A stretch of 64,000 nt of DNA from Intestinibacter bartlettii (GTDB lineage: Bacteria > Bacillota > Clostridia > Peptostreptococcales > Peptostreptococcaceae). This document shows, in pieces, positions 55,697 to 64,000 of this stretch. The notes under the pieces were generated by a model. The model did no database searches. It worked only from the letters and a program-made list of their open reading frames with translations, and was not told the origin of the DNA. Where the stretch lies: contig CP102273.1 in NCBI GenBank assembly GCA_025148965.1, positions 2,790,001-2,854,000 on the forward strand, written 5' to 3'. Position 1 is the stretch's first letter. The number at the start of each line of letters is the position of its first letter. Position numbers and translations under genes: made by a program.

Positions 55697-56215
55697 TTAT
55701 TTATTAGTTTTTTTTGGATCTATAATTACAACCATGTTGTTCCCTTCAAAAGCAGGGGCTTTCACTGGTTCACCAAACTCTTTAACAATTTCTATGAATT
55801 TAAGCATTACTTCTTTACCAATATCTTTATGTCCTAATTCTCTACCTCTAAAACGAAGTTCTACTTTTACCTTGTCGCCTTTTTTAAGGAATTTAATAGC
55901 ATTATTCGCTTTAGTATTTAAGTCATTTGATTCAATACCTGGTCTTAATCTTATTTCCTTAACTGCTATTGTTTTTTGTTTTTTCTTAGCTTCTTTTTCT
56001 TTTCTAGCTTGTTCATATTTGTATTTACCATAGTCCATAATTTTACAAACTGGTGGTTTAGCATTAGGAGAAATTTTAACTAAATCTAAGTTTTTTCCGT
56101 TTGCTAATATTTGAGCTTCTCTGGCAGACATTATTCCAAGTTGTTCTCCAGTTTCAGAGATAATTCTTAACTCTTTATCTCTTATTTGATCATTGATTGA
56201 TAATTCTTTGCTAAT
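55697..56215 (-). CDS. infC: Translation initiation factor IF-3 (AUU start)
   Basis: The protein has 172 aa if started at the ATT at 56215. Upstream of the first ATG (56131) the frame stays open and encodes ISKELSINDQIRDKEL then RIISETGEQLGI, the conserved IF-3 N-terminus. GGAGGTG lies 8 nt before the ATT. AUU initiation at infC is known from many bacteria and lets IF-3 limit its own synthesis by rejecting non-AUG starts. Starting at ATG would delete 28 conserved residues. The C-terminal domain carries KVKVELRFRGRELGHKDIG. Confidence 0.95.
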   Translation of the reverse strand: MSKELSINDQIRDKELRIISETGEQLGIMSAREAQILANGKNLDLVKISPNAKPPVCKIMDYGKYKYEQARKEKEAKKKQKTIAVKEIRLRPGIESNDLNTKANNAIKFLKKGDKVKVELRFRGRELGHKDIGKEVMLKFIEIVKEFGEPVKAPAFEGNNMVVIIDPKKTNK

Positions 56216-56245
56216 TGTAGGACACCTCCAAATTATTATTATATA

Positions 56246-56391
56246 AAATAAAAAGCGAATGAAAATTCATCCGCTATAAGTCGTCAAAATCATACTATCA
56301 TTTATAAAATAGATAGTTGTACTTATATTTACCTTACTAACCTTCGTCGCAAGGTGAGAATGAACTTCTTCTTTACTGTTATCTTGTTACC
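56246..56391 (-). promoter_or_regulatory. L20-type autoregulatory leader of infC-rpmI-rplT
   Basis: The leader between the promoter and infC has GAAGTTCATTCTCACCTTGCG and AAGGTTAGTAAGG elements able to form the L20-binding structure. It ends in a terminator stem AGCGGATGA/TCATTCGCT (one G-U) with a U-run (complement of 56246-56253). The layout fits the Firmicutes L20 leader, in which excess L20 causes early termination. The assignment rests on position, length and the terminator more than on a full structure match. Confidence 0.75.
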
Positions 56392-56397
56392 ATATCA

Positions 56398-56426
56398 ATT
56401 ATATATGTTGCTTGTTGCAATGTCAA
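56398..56426 (-). promoter_or_regulatory. Consensus sigma-A promoter of the infC operon
   Basis: TTGACA (56421-56426), a 17-bp spacer and TATAAT (56398-56403) on the minus strand: a perfect match to the vegetative consensus, as expected for a ribosomal protein operon. Confidence 0.92.
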
Positions 56427-56679
56427 GACTTTTTTGCTGTTAATTTTTATAAATAATTTTATTCTCCGTATATAATATGCCTCTATTTTTAATATTGATA
56501 CTATATACTTTTCATATCCTGTCCTTTTCATATTATAACTTATAATTCAAATTTTCTCATCTCTAAAATTTTTCCAATATCGTTTCATTTTGTTTTTATA
56601 CTAGACTTTAATTTGTAGTATTTCATTATTTTAGAATAATAAATATCAAGCTGGTTATACTTACTGTAAGACATCTTAG

Positions 56680-56707
56680 TTTACATAGTTTATTTTTAAT
56701 GTAAAAT
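56680..56707 (+). promoter_or_regulatory. Candidate promoter of the FtsH-like protease gene
   Basis: TTTACA (56680-56685), a 16-bp spacer and TAAAAT (56702-56707) in the divergent gap between infC and the protease gene. The rest of 56427-56680 is AT-rich without other visible features. Confidence 0.5.
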
Positions 56708-56775
56708 CATAATAAAACTTCACATCATTGGAAAAAATAAAGCAAAGGAAAATTCTATTACCTGAGGTGCAAGAT

Positions 56776-58179
56776 ATGAACTTACTTAATAATTTTTTTA
56801 AAAAACTAAATAATCCTGTTCCCGCTTTTGTACAAACAAAACTCGAAAAGGACGGAAGCAATGAACCTACTCTAAATTCAAAACCCAAAACTACATTTAG
56901 AGATGTTGCTGGCCTAGAGGAGATAAAAGAAGAACTTTTTGAAGTTGTTGATTTTATGAAATCACCAGAAAAGTATCAAAAAATGGGTGCAAAAATTCCT
57001 AAAGGAATTCTATTTTACGGGCCTCCTGGCACAGGTAAAACTTTATTAGCATCAGCAGTTGCTGGAGAAACTAATTCTTCTTTCTTCAATGTCACTGGTT
57101 CCGAATTCGTAGAAAAATACGTAGGTGTGGGAGCAAAAAGAGTTAGAACATTGTTCGAAAAAGCAAGAAAAGAAGCCCCAAGCATTATATTCATAGATGA
57201 AATAGATGCCATAGGAGCAAAACGTCATCTTGAAAGCAACAATGAAAAAGACCAAACACTAAATCAATTACTAGTTGAAATGGATGGCTTTAACAAAGAT
57301 TCAAACATAATAATAATAGGTGCAACTAATAGATTAGACCTTCTAGATGATGCTCTTTTAAGACCTGGAAGATTTGACAGACATATACACATTAGTTCTC
57401 CAAACGTAAAAACTAGATACGAAATTTTAAAAGTCCATACTAACAATAAACCATTAGATAAAACAGTCGATTTAGATTTATTAGCAAAAAAAACACATGG
57501 CTTTAATGGAGCCCATCTAGCTAATATAGCTAATGAAGCTGCAATATATGCAGTTAGGGACGCTAGCGAAGTAATAACTTCTGAACATTTCGATAGAGCT
57601 CTTGAAAGAGTTATCGCTGGTGTTGAATCAAAAAGTTCTGCACTAATCGAAAAGGAAAAGAAAATTGTATCTTACCATGAAGCTGGACATGCACTTGTTA
57701 GTAATATTTTAAATCTATGCAAAATACAAAAAATATCTATAGTCCCTAGAGGAGAAGCACTTGGCTATGTTCTTCAACTCCCAGACGAAGATAGATATAT
57801 TTACACAAAAACAGAATTAATATCAAAAATTCAAATACTACTAGCTGGAAAGGCTGCCGAAGAATTGATATTTAATCATCAATCAACTGGTGCAAAAGAT
57901 GACATTCAAAAAGTCACAGACATAGCAACAAATATGGTTTGTGATTATGGTATGAGTAAATTAGGTTTAATAACTATTGATAAAAATACTAAGAATTTTT
58001 TATCGGAACCTATCCAAAAAGAAATAAACAACATTGTAAATACATGTTATGAAAATACACTAAAAATTCTTAGAGAAAATATCAATGATCTACATATAGT
58101 TTCAAAATTCCTATTCGAAAATGAAACTATGACTTGTGACCAATTAGAAGATCTCATTAGAAAAGAAGCAGCCAATTAA
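56776..58179 (+). CDS. Soluble FtsH-like AAA+ zinc metalloprotease (M41) lacking the membrane domain
   Basis: The protein has 467 aa, well short of canonical FtsH (about 600-650). The AAA module has TFRDVAGLEEIKEELFEVVDFMKSP, Walker A GPPGTGKTLLA, Walker B SIIFIDEIDAIG, and the second region of homology LLRPGRFDRHIHIS. The pore motif is FVEKYVGVGAKRV. The peptidase has the zinc site HEAGHALVS and STGAKDDIQKVTDIATNMV. Upstream there are only about 40 residues before the AAA domain, with no hydrophobic segment, so the two N-terminal membrane helices and periplasmic domain are absent. The ATG at 56776 has GAGGTG 6 nt upstream; a TTG at 56728 would add 16 polar residues but has no good ribosome site. 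It should be a cytosolic protease or remodeller. Confidence 0.92.
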   Translation: MNLLNNFFKKLNNPVPAFVQTKLEKDGSNEPTLNSKPKTTFRDVAGLEEIKEELFEVVDFMKSPEKYQKMGAKIPKGILFYGPPGTGKTLLASAVAGETNSSFFNVTGSEFVEKYVGVGAKRVRTLFEKARKEAPSIIFIDEIDAIGAKRHLESNNEKDQTLNQLLVEMDGFNKDSNIIIIGATNRLDLLDDALLRPGRFDRHIHISSPNVKTRYEILKVHTNNKPLDKTVDLDLLAKKTHGFNGAHLANIANEAAIYAVRDASEVITSEHFDRALERVIAGVESKSSALIEKEKKIVSYHEAGHALVSNILNLCKIQKISIVPRGEALGYVLQLPDEDRYIYTKTELISKIQILLAGKAAEELIFNHQSTGAKDDIQKVTDIATNMVCDYGMSKLGLITIDKNTKNFLSEPIQKEINNIVNTCYENTLKILRENINDLHIVSKFLFENETMTCDQLEDLIRKEAAN

Positions 58180-58190
58180 AATTATTCTAT

Positions 58191-58218
58191 AAAAAGTCCT
58201 ATAAATTTAGGACTTTTT
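58191..58218 (+). terminator. Terminator after the FtsH-like gene
   Basis: An 11-bp stem AAAAAGTCCTA/TAGGACTTTTT followed by TATATG, 11 bp past the stop. Strong and symmetrical. Confidence 0.88.
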
Positions 58219-58325
58219 ATATGTTTATGTTTTTTTAAGTTGCCTTAACTTAATTTATTCCCTACTATAAAGTTATAAAATAAATCAAAACTTTAAAATT
58301 GTTATAATTTCTTATAAATCAACTT

Positions 58326-58353
58326 TTGATAAATAAAAATAATAAATTATAAA
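58326..58353 (+). promoter_or_regulatory. Candidate promoter of the MATE transporter gene
   Basis: TTGATA (58326-58331), a 16-bp spacer and TATAAA (58348-58353), about 50 bp upstream of the ATG. The surroundings are AT-rich, so chance matches are likely. Confidence 0.4.
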
Positions 58354-58402
58354 AATAAAGTTTTAATAGTAAGTTTAATTTTGTAGTCTAGGAGGATAAA
58401 TC

Positions 58403-59797
58403 ATGGAAAATGTTCAACAAAACCCATTAGGTACAGATTCTATACCAAAATTAATGTTTAAATTTTCTGTGCCAAGTATTATAGCTATGATAGTTGGAGC
58501 ATTATACAATATTGTAGACCAGTTATTTATCGGTCAGGCAGTAGGAACTCTCGGCAATGCTGCAACAAATATTGCCTTCCCTCTTTCCACATCATGCATA
58601 GCTGTATCATTATTATTCGGAATTGGTGCAGCATCGTGTTTCAATTTAAGTATGGGGCGTGGTGAAAAAGAAAAATCACCATTTTATATAGGAAATGCGA
58701 TTATTATGTTATTTTCATCTGGTGTAATATTATTTATAATTACGCAACTATTTTTAACACAGATACTAAAAGCTTGTGGTTCTCCTAATGATGTACTTCC
58801 ATATGCTCAAACTTATGTGAGAATTACCTCATTTGGTTTCCCATTTTTAATTTTATCTGTAGGTGGAGGTCATATAATTCGTGCTGATGGCAGTCCCAAA
58901 ATATCAATGTTCTGTAATATATTAGGATCAGTTATTAATGTTATTTTAGACGCTATCTTTATATTTGGATTTAATATGGGAATGGCTGGTGCAGCCTATG
59001 CTACTATAATAGGTCAAATTGCATCTACTGTTGTTGTTATCATTTATATGAAAAACTTTAAAACAGTCCCTCTTTTGGCAAAACATTTCAAATTAAATAT
59101 AAATTATATAAAAGAGGTTGCTTCTATAGGTATGGCATCTGGTATAAATCAACTTTCTATGATGATTGTTCAAATTATTTTAAATAATTCACTTAGATAT
59201 TATGGTGGTTTATCAATATATGGAGAGGCAATTCCCATTGCATGTGCAGGAATCACAATGAAAGTTTCACAACTATTCTTCTCAGTTGTAATCGGTCTTA
59301 GCCAAGGAAGTCAACCAATTGAAAGTTTTAACTATGGAGCTAAAAAATATCACAGAGTTAAATACACTTATATATTAGCAAACAAAGCAGGTGCGATTAT
59401 ATCAATTATTGCATTTATATTATTTCAACTATTCCCTATGGAAATTATATCTTTATTTGGTTCCGGGACAGAAGAATATTATCAATTTGCAACAAAGTTT
59501 TTCCGTATCTTCTTATTCTTTATATGTATAAACTTTATACAACCTATTACATCGACATTTTTTACTTCTATCGGAAAACCTATAAAAGGTATATTTTTAT
59601 CTTTAACTAGACAAATAATTTATTTACTTCCTTTAATAATTATACTACCTCTATTCTTTGGTATTGATGGTATAATTTTTGCTGGCCCGGCTGCTGATTT
59701 GATTGCAGCAATAACATGTTTAATCACTATAAGTATAGAATTTAAAAATATGAAGCAATTGGAGTTAGTAGAAGAACATCAAAATATACATTTATAA
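58403..59797 (+). CDS. MATE family efflux transporter
   Basis: The protein has 464 aa and twelve hydrophobic segments in two homologous halves. Typical patterns are FKFSVPSIIAMIVGALYNIVDQLFIGQ (about 18-44), GAASCFNLSMGRGEKEKS and VVIGLSQGSQPIESFNYGAKKYHRV (about 295-319). It would expel cationic compounds in exchange for Na+ or H+; the substrate is unknown. AGGAGG lies 7 nt before the ATG. A strong bidirectional terminator separates it from the convergent siderophore operon. Confidence 0.94.
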   Translation: MENVQQNPLGTDSIPKLMFKFSVPSIIAMIVGALYNIVDQLFIGQAVGTLGNAATNIAFPLSTSCIAVSLLFGIGAASCFNLSMGRGEKEKSPFYIGNAIIMLFSSGVILFIITQLFLTQILKACGSPNDVLPYAQTYVRITSFGFPFLILSVGGGHIIRADGSPKISMFCNILGSVINVILDAIFIFGFNMGMAGAAYATIIGQIASTVVVIIYMKNFKTVPLLAKHFKLNINYIKEVASIGMASGINQLSMMIVQIILNNSLRYYGGLSIYGEAIPIACAGITMKVSQLFFSVVIGLSQGSQPIESFNYGAKKYHRVKYTYILANKAGAIISIIAFILFQLFPMEIISLFGSGTEEYYQFATKFFRIFLFFICINFIQPITSTFFTSIGKPIKGIFLSLTRQIIYLLPLIIILPLFFGIDGIIFAGPAADLIAAITCLITISIEFKNMKQLELVEEHQNIHL

Positions 59798-59800
59798 TAA

Positions 59801-59851
59801 AAAAACTATTTTTAACTTTAAATTATTATCTTTAAGTTAAAAATAGTTTTT
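59801..59851 (+). terminator. Bidirectional terminator between MATE gene and siderophore operon
   Basis: An 18-bp perfect stem (AAAAACTATTTTTAACTT with its complement) has A/U runs on both sides. It starts within 5 bp of the MATE stop and serves the convergent operon too. Confidence 0.88.
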
Positions 59852-59897
59852 ATTAATTCTTAATTTTCCATTGTAATAAATAATTATCATTTATATT

Positions 59898-60707
59898 TTA
59901 AACATTTACATAATGTCTTCCCTTAGGAATTATAAATGGTGAGTGAGATACTGGATCTTTAATAACCTCACAATCTAGTCCAAATACATCATTTATTAAT
60001 TCTGATGTTATAATGTCTTCTGGGCTTCCCTGTGACACTAATTTCCCTTTACGAAGAGCAAATATATAATCTGCATATCTTGCTGATAAATTTATATCAT
60101 GAAGTACCATCACTATTGTAGTCCCTCTTTTTCGATTTAAATCAGTTAATAAATCTAATATTTCTACTTGATATGCTATATCTAAATAAGTTGTAGGTTC
60201 ATCTAATAAAAGTATATCTGTTTGTTGTGCAAGAGCCATAGCAATCCATACTCGTTGACGCTGACCACCTGATAGTTCATCAATACACCTATTCGCTAAT
60301 TCCGAAATTCCCATTATTTCAAGTGCCTCTTCCACAGCTTCAAAATCTTCTTTATTTAAGCTACTAAATAAGTTTTGATAAGGGAATCTTCCTCTTGATA
60401 CTAAATCCCAAACAGTTATACCTTCTGGTACTACTGGTGATTGTGGTAATAATCCTAAAATTTGTGCCAGCTTTTTAGATGGCATTGTTGTAATTTTCTT
60501 TCCATCAATAACAATATCACCTGATAATGGCTTTATTAATCTAGCCATTGTCTTTAATAAAGTTGATTTACCACATCCATTAGAGCCTATTATTACACTA
60601 ACTTTATTACTAGGCACACTTAAATCTATACCATCTATTATAATTTTTTTATCATATCCAGTTACTATATTTTTAGCTTCAAATGTGTGTTGATTTTTAT
60701 TCATCAT
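59898..60707 (-). CDS. Iron-siderophore ABC transporter, ATP-binding protein (FecE/FhuC type)
   Basis: The protein has 269 aa. It has Walker A IIGSNGCGKSTLLKTMARL (about 38-56), Q-loop LLPQSPVVPEGITVWDLVSRGR, signature ELSGGQRQRVWIAMALAQ, Walker B ILLLDEPTTYLDIAYQ and switch VLHDINLSARYAD, all typical of FecCD-associated ATPases. Its start overlaps the stop of the upstream permease gene by one base (TAATG), pointing to coupled translation. It energises uptake through the two permeases encoded upstream. Confidence 0.95.
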   Translation of the reverse strand: MMNKNQHTFEAKNIVTGYDKKIIIDGIDLSVPSNKVSVIIGSNGCGKSTLLKTMARLIKPLSGDIVIDGKKITTMPSKKLAQILGLLPQSPVVPEGITVWDLVSRGRFPYQNLFSSLNKEDFEAVEEALEIMGISELANRCIDELSGGQRQRVWIAMALAQQTDILLLDEPTTYLDIAYQVEILDLLTDLNRKRGTTIVMVLHDINLSARYADYIFALRKGKLVSQGSPEDIITSELINDVFGLDCEVIKDPVSHSPFIIPKGRHYVNV

Positions 60708-61744
60708 TATTCTCCTCTTCTATTTATACATATTAATAAAAATAACATGTATGGTGCCCCTAAAATCCCAGTAATAACACCTACTGGAAATCTTGTACTA
60801 AATACATATTGTCCAATCATATCTGAACTAAGTACTAATAATGCACCTACAAGACCTGATGCTAGTACATTTGACGACCCACGCCCAACAATTTTTGATG
60901 CTATTGGTCCAGCTAAAAATGCAACAAATGCTATTGGTCCCGTAGTAGATGTTGCAAATGCTATTAAAAATACAGCACTTAAAATTAAAATAATTCTCAC
61001 TAGATTTAGTCTTATACCAAGTGTCGTTGCAAATTCATCTCCTAACTCTAGTACTTGAAGATATTTTGTAAATAGTAAACTTATTATTCCAAATACCATT
61101 ACAACTATAAATAATGTTGGAATGCATTTCATTGTCATACCATTTAAACTTCCACTTAACCATCTCATTGCGCCTGGAACATCATATTGACTTGCCTTAA
61201 GCAATAAAAAAGAAATTGCGGCTTGAAGCATAGCTTGTATTCCTATACCGATTAATATCAATCTACTTCCTGAAAAGCTTATATCTTTAGATAGTAAATA
61301 TATAAGCATTGATACTAAAAGTCCTGATATAACCGAAATTATCGAAACAGCCGGTCCACTCAATCCAAGCACCAATATGCAAAAAACTGCTGCCACACTA
61401 GACCCTGATGTTACTCCTATTATATCTGGGCTTGCTAGAGGATTTCTAAGCATTGTTTGAAATGTGTTGCCTGCAATCCCAAATGCTATTCCAACCAATA
61501 ACCCACTAAGCATTCTTGGTAGACGTAATGTAGCTATCGCAAAATTAGCACCTTGAATATTTTCTCCTCTTAATACTCTTATAACCACATCTAATGAATA
61601 ATTTGTATTTCCATATAAAAGCATCATTATGCAAATACATAATACTATTGCAATAAGTGAAACATTAGCTATAATAGCACGAGCCCTTCTTTTATAGTAA
61701 GCATGTTTTATAAGGATACTATTATTTGTACTTCGCATTATCAT
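60707..61744 (-). CDS. Iron-siderophore ABC transporter permease (FecCD family)
   Basis: The protein has 345 aa and about nine to ten hydrophobic segments. FecCD patterns include LRLPRMLSGLLVGIAFGIAGNTFQTMLRNPLASPDIIGVTSG (about 68-109) and ATSTTGPIAFVAFLAGPIASKIVG (cytoplasmic loop to the ATPase, about 265-288). It forms a heterodimer with the permease encoded just upstream, whose stop overlaps this start (ATGA). The ATG at 61744 has GGTG 8 nt upstream. Confidence 0.94.
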   Translation of the reverse strand: MIMRSTNNSILIKHAYYKRRARAIIANVSLIAIVLCICIMMLLYGNTNYSLDVVIRVLRGENIQGANFAIATLRLPRMLSGLLVGIAFGIAGNTFQTMLRNPLASPDIIGVTSGSSVAAVFCILVLGLSGPAVSIISVISGLLVSMLIYLLSKDISFSGSRLILIGIGIQAMLQAAISFLLLKASQYDVPGAMRWLSGSLNGMTMKCIPTLFIVVMVFGIISLLFTKYLQVLELGDEFATTLGIRLNLVRIILILSAVFLIAFATSTTGPIAFVAFLAGPIASKIVGRGSSNVLASGLVGALLVLSSDMIGQYVFSTRFPVGVITGILGAPYMLFLLICINRRGE

Positions 61745-62760
61745 ATACTTTTCACCTTCGCTTTCCTAGCAATTATAATAAGTATTGGTGCACCTAAAAA
61801 TGCTGTTATAATTCCAACTTCTAATTCGCTCGGTGACCCAATTATTCTTCCTAAAACATCTGATATCATCAAAAGGATTGCCCCACCTATAGCAGACATT
61901 GGTATTAAATTTTTCATATCCGATCCTAAAATAAGACGTACAATATGAGGTATCATTAATCCTATAAAACCTATAGGTCCAGCTATTGCTGTCGTAGCTC
62001 CACATAATATTACACCAGCTATTGCACACATAATTCTTACTAATCCTGTATTTACTCCAAGACCTGTAGCTACTTCATCACCTAAGGCTAATGCATTTAA
62101 TGCATGCATAAATATAACACTTATAATTAATCCGACTATAATAAATGGCAATACTGATTTTATACCTTCCCACGTTGCTCCACTTAAACTACCTACTTGC
62201 CAAAATCTATATGCATCCATAACATCTGTGCGTGGAAGAATTATTAAACTAACTAAAGATGATAGTATTGCACTAATTGAGGCACCAGCTAAAGCAAGTT
62301 TTATTGGAGTAATTCCTCCTGGTCCAATTGAAGCTATACCATATACACAAAACGATGTAAGGGCTGCCCCTATAAGTGCAAACCATATATATCCACTAGC
62401 TGTACTCAAATTAAAAAATGTAATCCCAACAACAACAAATAAAGATGCTCCTGTATTTACTCCTAAAATACTTGGATCAGCTATTGGATTACGTGTAATT
62501 GATTGCATAAGTAAGCCTGATATTCCAAGTGAAGCTCCTGCAATAAGTGCAAATACTGTTCTCGGTATACGTTCTCGAACTACTAATGCATTAAGTGACA
62601 TATTGTCGCTTTGAGTTAATGCACTAATCACTTCATCAAAACCAATATATCTAGAGCCCCACGCTAGTGAGGCCAAGATACATATTCCAAGAATAATAAA
62701 ACCACCTATGTATATTCCTATCATTTTTGATAATTTCATATTTATCTTGTATACTATCAT
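61741..62760 (-). CDS. Iron-siderophore ABC transporter permease (FecCD family)
   Basis: The protein has 339 aa. VVRERIPRTVFALIAGASLGISGLLMQSITRNPIADPSILGVNTG (about 52-96) and TTAIAGPIGFIGLMIPHIVRLILG (about 263-286) are FecCD signatures. It begins 4 bp after the binding protein stop without a clear ribosome site, so translational coupling is likely; an internal ATG at 62739 is an alternative start. Confidence 0.94.
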   Translation of the reverse strand: MIVYKINMKLSKMIGIYIGGFIILGICILASLAWGSRYIGFDEVISALTQSDNMSLNALVVRERIPRTVFALIAGASLGISGLLMQSITRNPIADPSILGVNTGASLFVVVGITFFNLSTASGYIWFALIGAALTSFCVYGIASIGPGGITPIKLALAGASISAILSSLVSLIILPRTDVMDAYRFWQVGSLSGATWEGIKSVLPFIIVGLIISVIFMHALNALALGDEVATGLGVNTGLVRIMCAIAGVILCGATTAIAGPIGFIGLMIPHIVRLILGSDMKNLIPMSAIGGAILLMISDVLGRIIGSPSELEVGIITAFLGAPILIIIARKAKVKSI

Positions 62761-62764
62761 CTAA

Positions 62765-63805
62765 TTATTTTACTTTAGATGCAGCATCTCCTATTACTTT
62801 TAAATATTCATCTATTTTAGCCGGTATAGATAATGCACTAGGAGTACAAGATGCTGCTAATGCTGAACCATCTTCTATAACAGCAACTGATCCGTTTGCA
62901 ATTGCAGGAACTTTACTTAATAAAGTATCATCTTGTAAAGATTTTAATAATCCATCATTTCCGTAACAAACTATAATATCTGCATCTTCTAATATATCTA
63001 TATTTTCTGAACTTATTTCAACATAGAAACTATTTGATCCTTCAGCTAACTTAGATATACTTTCCGGAAATTCTAATCCTAAATCTGTTAAATACGCTAC
63101 ACGAGGGTCTGATGGTAAATATATATAAAATTTACCTAAGTCAGATGGATTAAAGTAGCAAAATACTGCTTTCTTTCCTTTTATATCTTTGTATTCACTT
63201 GTTTTTTCTTTTATTAATGTTTCTAATTCTTTAACTAATGCTTCACCTTCATCTTTCTTACCAATTGCAGTAGCATTAATATTTATTTGATCTCTCCATA
63301 AAGTTTGCCATGCCTCTGTTGGATATGCAACAACTGGAGCTATTTGACTTAATAAATCATATTCTTCTTGTGTTATTCCAGAATAAGCAGCTAATATAAC
63401 ATCTGGGTTTGAGTCACTAATAGCTTCATAATCTATTCCATCCACATCATTAAATACAACAGGTTTATCTACACCTAATTCAGTATATTTCTGTGCTGTC
63501 CATGGTAATAAACCATTTTCTTCTGTCTCACCATAATTTGCTTTAGATACTCCCACTGGTGTAATACCTAAGGCTAGCGGAACATCTTGATTTCCCCAAG
63601 ATATTGTTGCAATATTTTTAGGCTCACTCTCTATTATAGTTTCGCCATATGCATGTTTTATCTTTATTGGATAAGATGCAGAAGTACTCTGCTGCACATC
63701 ACTATTTTTACTATCATCTTTACTTTGAATATTTGTACTTGAACACCCTGTTGTAATAAGTAGGGCACAAGACATTACAATTGCACATAATTTTTTTAAC
63801 TTCAT
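62765..63805 (-). CDS. Iron-siderophore ABC transporter substrate-binding lipoprotein
   Basis: The protein has 346 aa. Lipoprotein signal MKLKKLCAIVMSCALLITTGC (lipid Cys at 21), a polar linker, then a FepB/FhuD-type binding domain: KNIATISWGNQDVPLALGITPVG (about 63-85), YEAISDSNPDVILAAYSGITQEEYDLLSQIAPVVAYP and a long connecting helix. It should be anchored outside the membrane and deliver a ferric siderophore; the siderophore type is not readable. It is the first gene of the operon, with AGGAGG upstream and a Fur-like box about 70 bp before the start. Confidence 0.93.
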   Translation of the reverse strand: MKLKKLCAIVMSCALLITTGCSSTNIQSKDDSKNSDVQQSTSASYPIKIKHAYGETIIESEPKNIATISWGNQDVPLALGITPVGVSKANYGETEENGLLPWTAQKYTELGVDKPVVFNDVDGIDYEAISDSNPDVILAAYSGITQEEYDLLSQIAPVVAYPTEAWQTLWRDQININATAIGKKDEGEALVKELETLIKEKTSEYKDIKGKKAVFCYFNPSDLGKFYIYLPSDPRVAYLTDLGLEFPESISKLAEGSNSFYVEISSENIDILEDADIIVCYGNDGLLKSLQDDTLLSKVPAIANGSVAVIEDGSALAASCTPSALSIPAKIDEYLKVIGDAASKVK

Positions 63806-63874
63806 AACTTCCTCCTATATATTTACAATATTTAAATTTAAATTCGAATATGATATCAATATTCTTTAGTAATT

Positions 63875-63893
63875 GATAATAACATTCATTATT
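63875..63893. promoter_or_regulatory. Fur box upstream of the siderophore operon
   Basis: GATAATAACATTCATTATT matches 15 of 19 positions of the Fur consensus GATAATGATAATCATTATC. It is followed at 63898-63914 by a second partial match (on the minus strand ATAATGATAAC). Iron-loaded Fur would shut off the operon. I could not fix the -35/-10 boxes in the rest of 63806-64000, which holds no gene. Confidence 0.7.
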
Positions 63894-64000
63894 TACCAGT
63901 TATCATTATAATGTTTTTATATATTTTTGTAAATATAATTATAATTTTTTTTAATTTTATATTTTTCTCCATAAAAATTATAAAGTTTTAATACGATATA

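Noticed and set aside
55697-56131. ATG at 56131 as the infC start
   Set aside because: It would delete the conserved N-terminal IF-3 sequence and has no ribosome site; the ATT start explains the sequence better.
56728-56775. TTG at 56728 as the start of the FtsH-like protein
   Set aside because: No ribosome site precedes it, and the ATG at 56776 has GAGGTG at proper distance; neither start gives a membrane anchor.
1-64000. Mobile elements, prophage genes, tRNA or rRNA genes
   Set aside because: No transposase, integrase, phage structural protein, terminal repeat pair, tRNA cloverleaf or rRNA segment was recognised; the only long repeats are hairpins and in-gene repeats.

Overview
The window is about 29% GC, uses strong GGAGG/AGGGGG ribosome sites and carries clostridial regulatory RNAs. 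It looks like the chromosome of a Peptostreptococcaceae member, most likely Clostridioides difficile or a close relative. This rests on the gene order of the carbonyl-branch and methyl-branch Wood-Ljungdahl cluster and on general protein character; no database search was run. I found no mobile element, CRISPR array, rRNA or tRNA.

Layout (window + strand). 1-3.9 kb, minus: a truncated PHP-family histidinol phosphatase, a His/Cys-rich metal-binding protein, a DUF3842 protein, a CooT-like nickel protein and the corrinoid-activating ferredoxin/ASKHA protein AcsV. AcsV is preceded by a cobalamin riboswitch with its own terminator. 4.4-21.2 kb, minus: the Wood-Ljungdahl cluster, in transcription order cooS, cooC, fhs, fchA, folD, metV, metF, lpdA, cooC2 (acsF-like), acsD, acsC, acsE, acsB, gcvH. 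It encodes CO dehydrogenase/acetyl-CoA synthase, the corrinoid methyl carrier and its methyltransferase, every tetrahydrofolate enzyme from formate to methyl-THF, two nickel-insertion ATPases and two parts of the glycine cleavage system. Several intercistronic gaps carry hairpins.

21.7-32.7 kb, mostly minus: TPR protein, B12-binding radical SAM protein, two uncharacterised genes, argS, DUF523, mutS2 and an ABC exporter. 33-36.8 kb, plus: dipeptidase pepD, an OPT peptide transporter and an overlapping PqqD-like gene, suggesting peptide uptake and use. 36.9-47.9 kb: aspartate 4-decarboxylase, a DUF378 membrane protein, a large two-propeller sensor kinase, a lipoprotein, a U32 protein, an M18 aminopeptidase and zapA. 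48-56.4 kb, minus: pheST under a T-box, an rRNA/tRNA methyltransferase, a Trk/Ktr potassium system, and infC-rpmI-rplT under an L20-type leader with a consensus promoter. infC starts at AUU. 56.7-64 kb: a soluble FtsH-like protease and a MATE transporter on plus, then a siderophore ABC transporter on minus with a near-consensus Fur box upstream.

The most interesting non-housekeeping region is the left end. A B12-sensing RNA controls the reductive activator of a B12 protein, and just downstream lie small genes that look like nickel or other metal handling. The soluble FtsH-like protease, the OPT-PqqD pair and the orphan 14-repeat sensor kinase are the other candidates for new biology.
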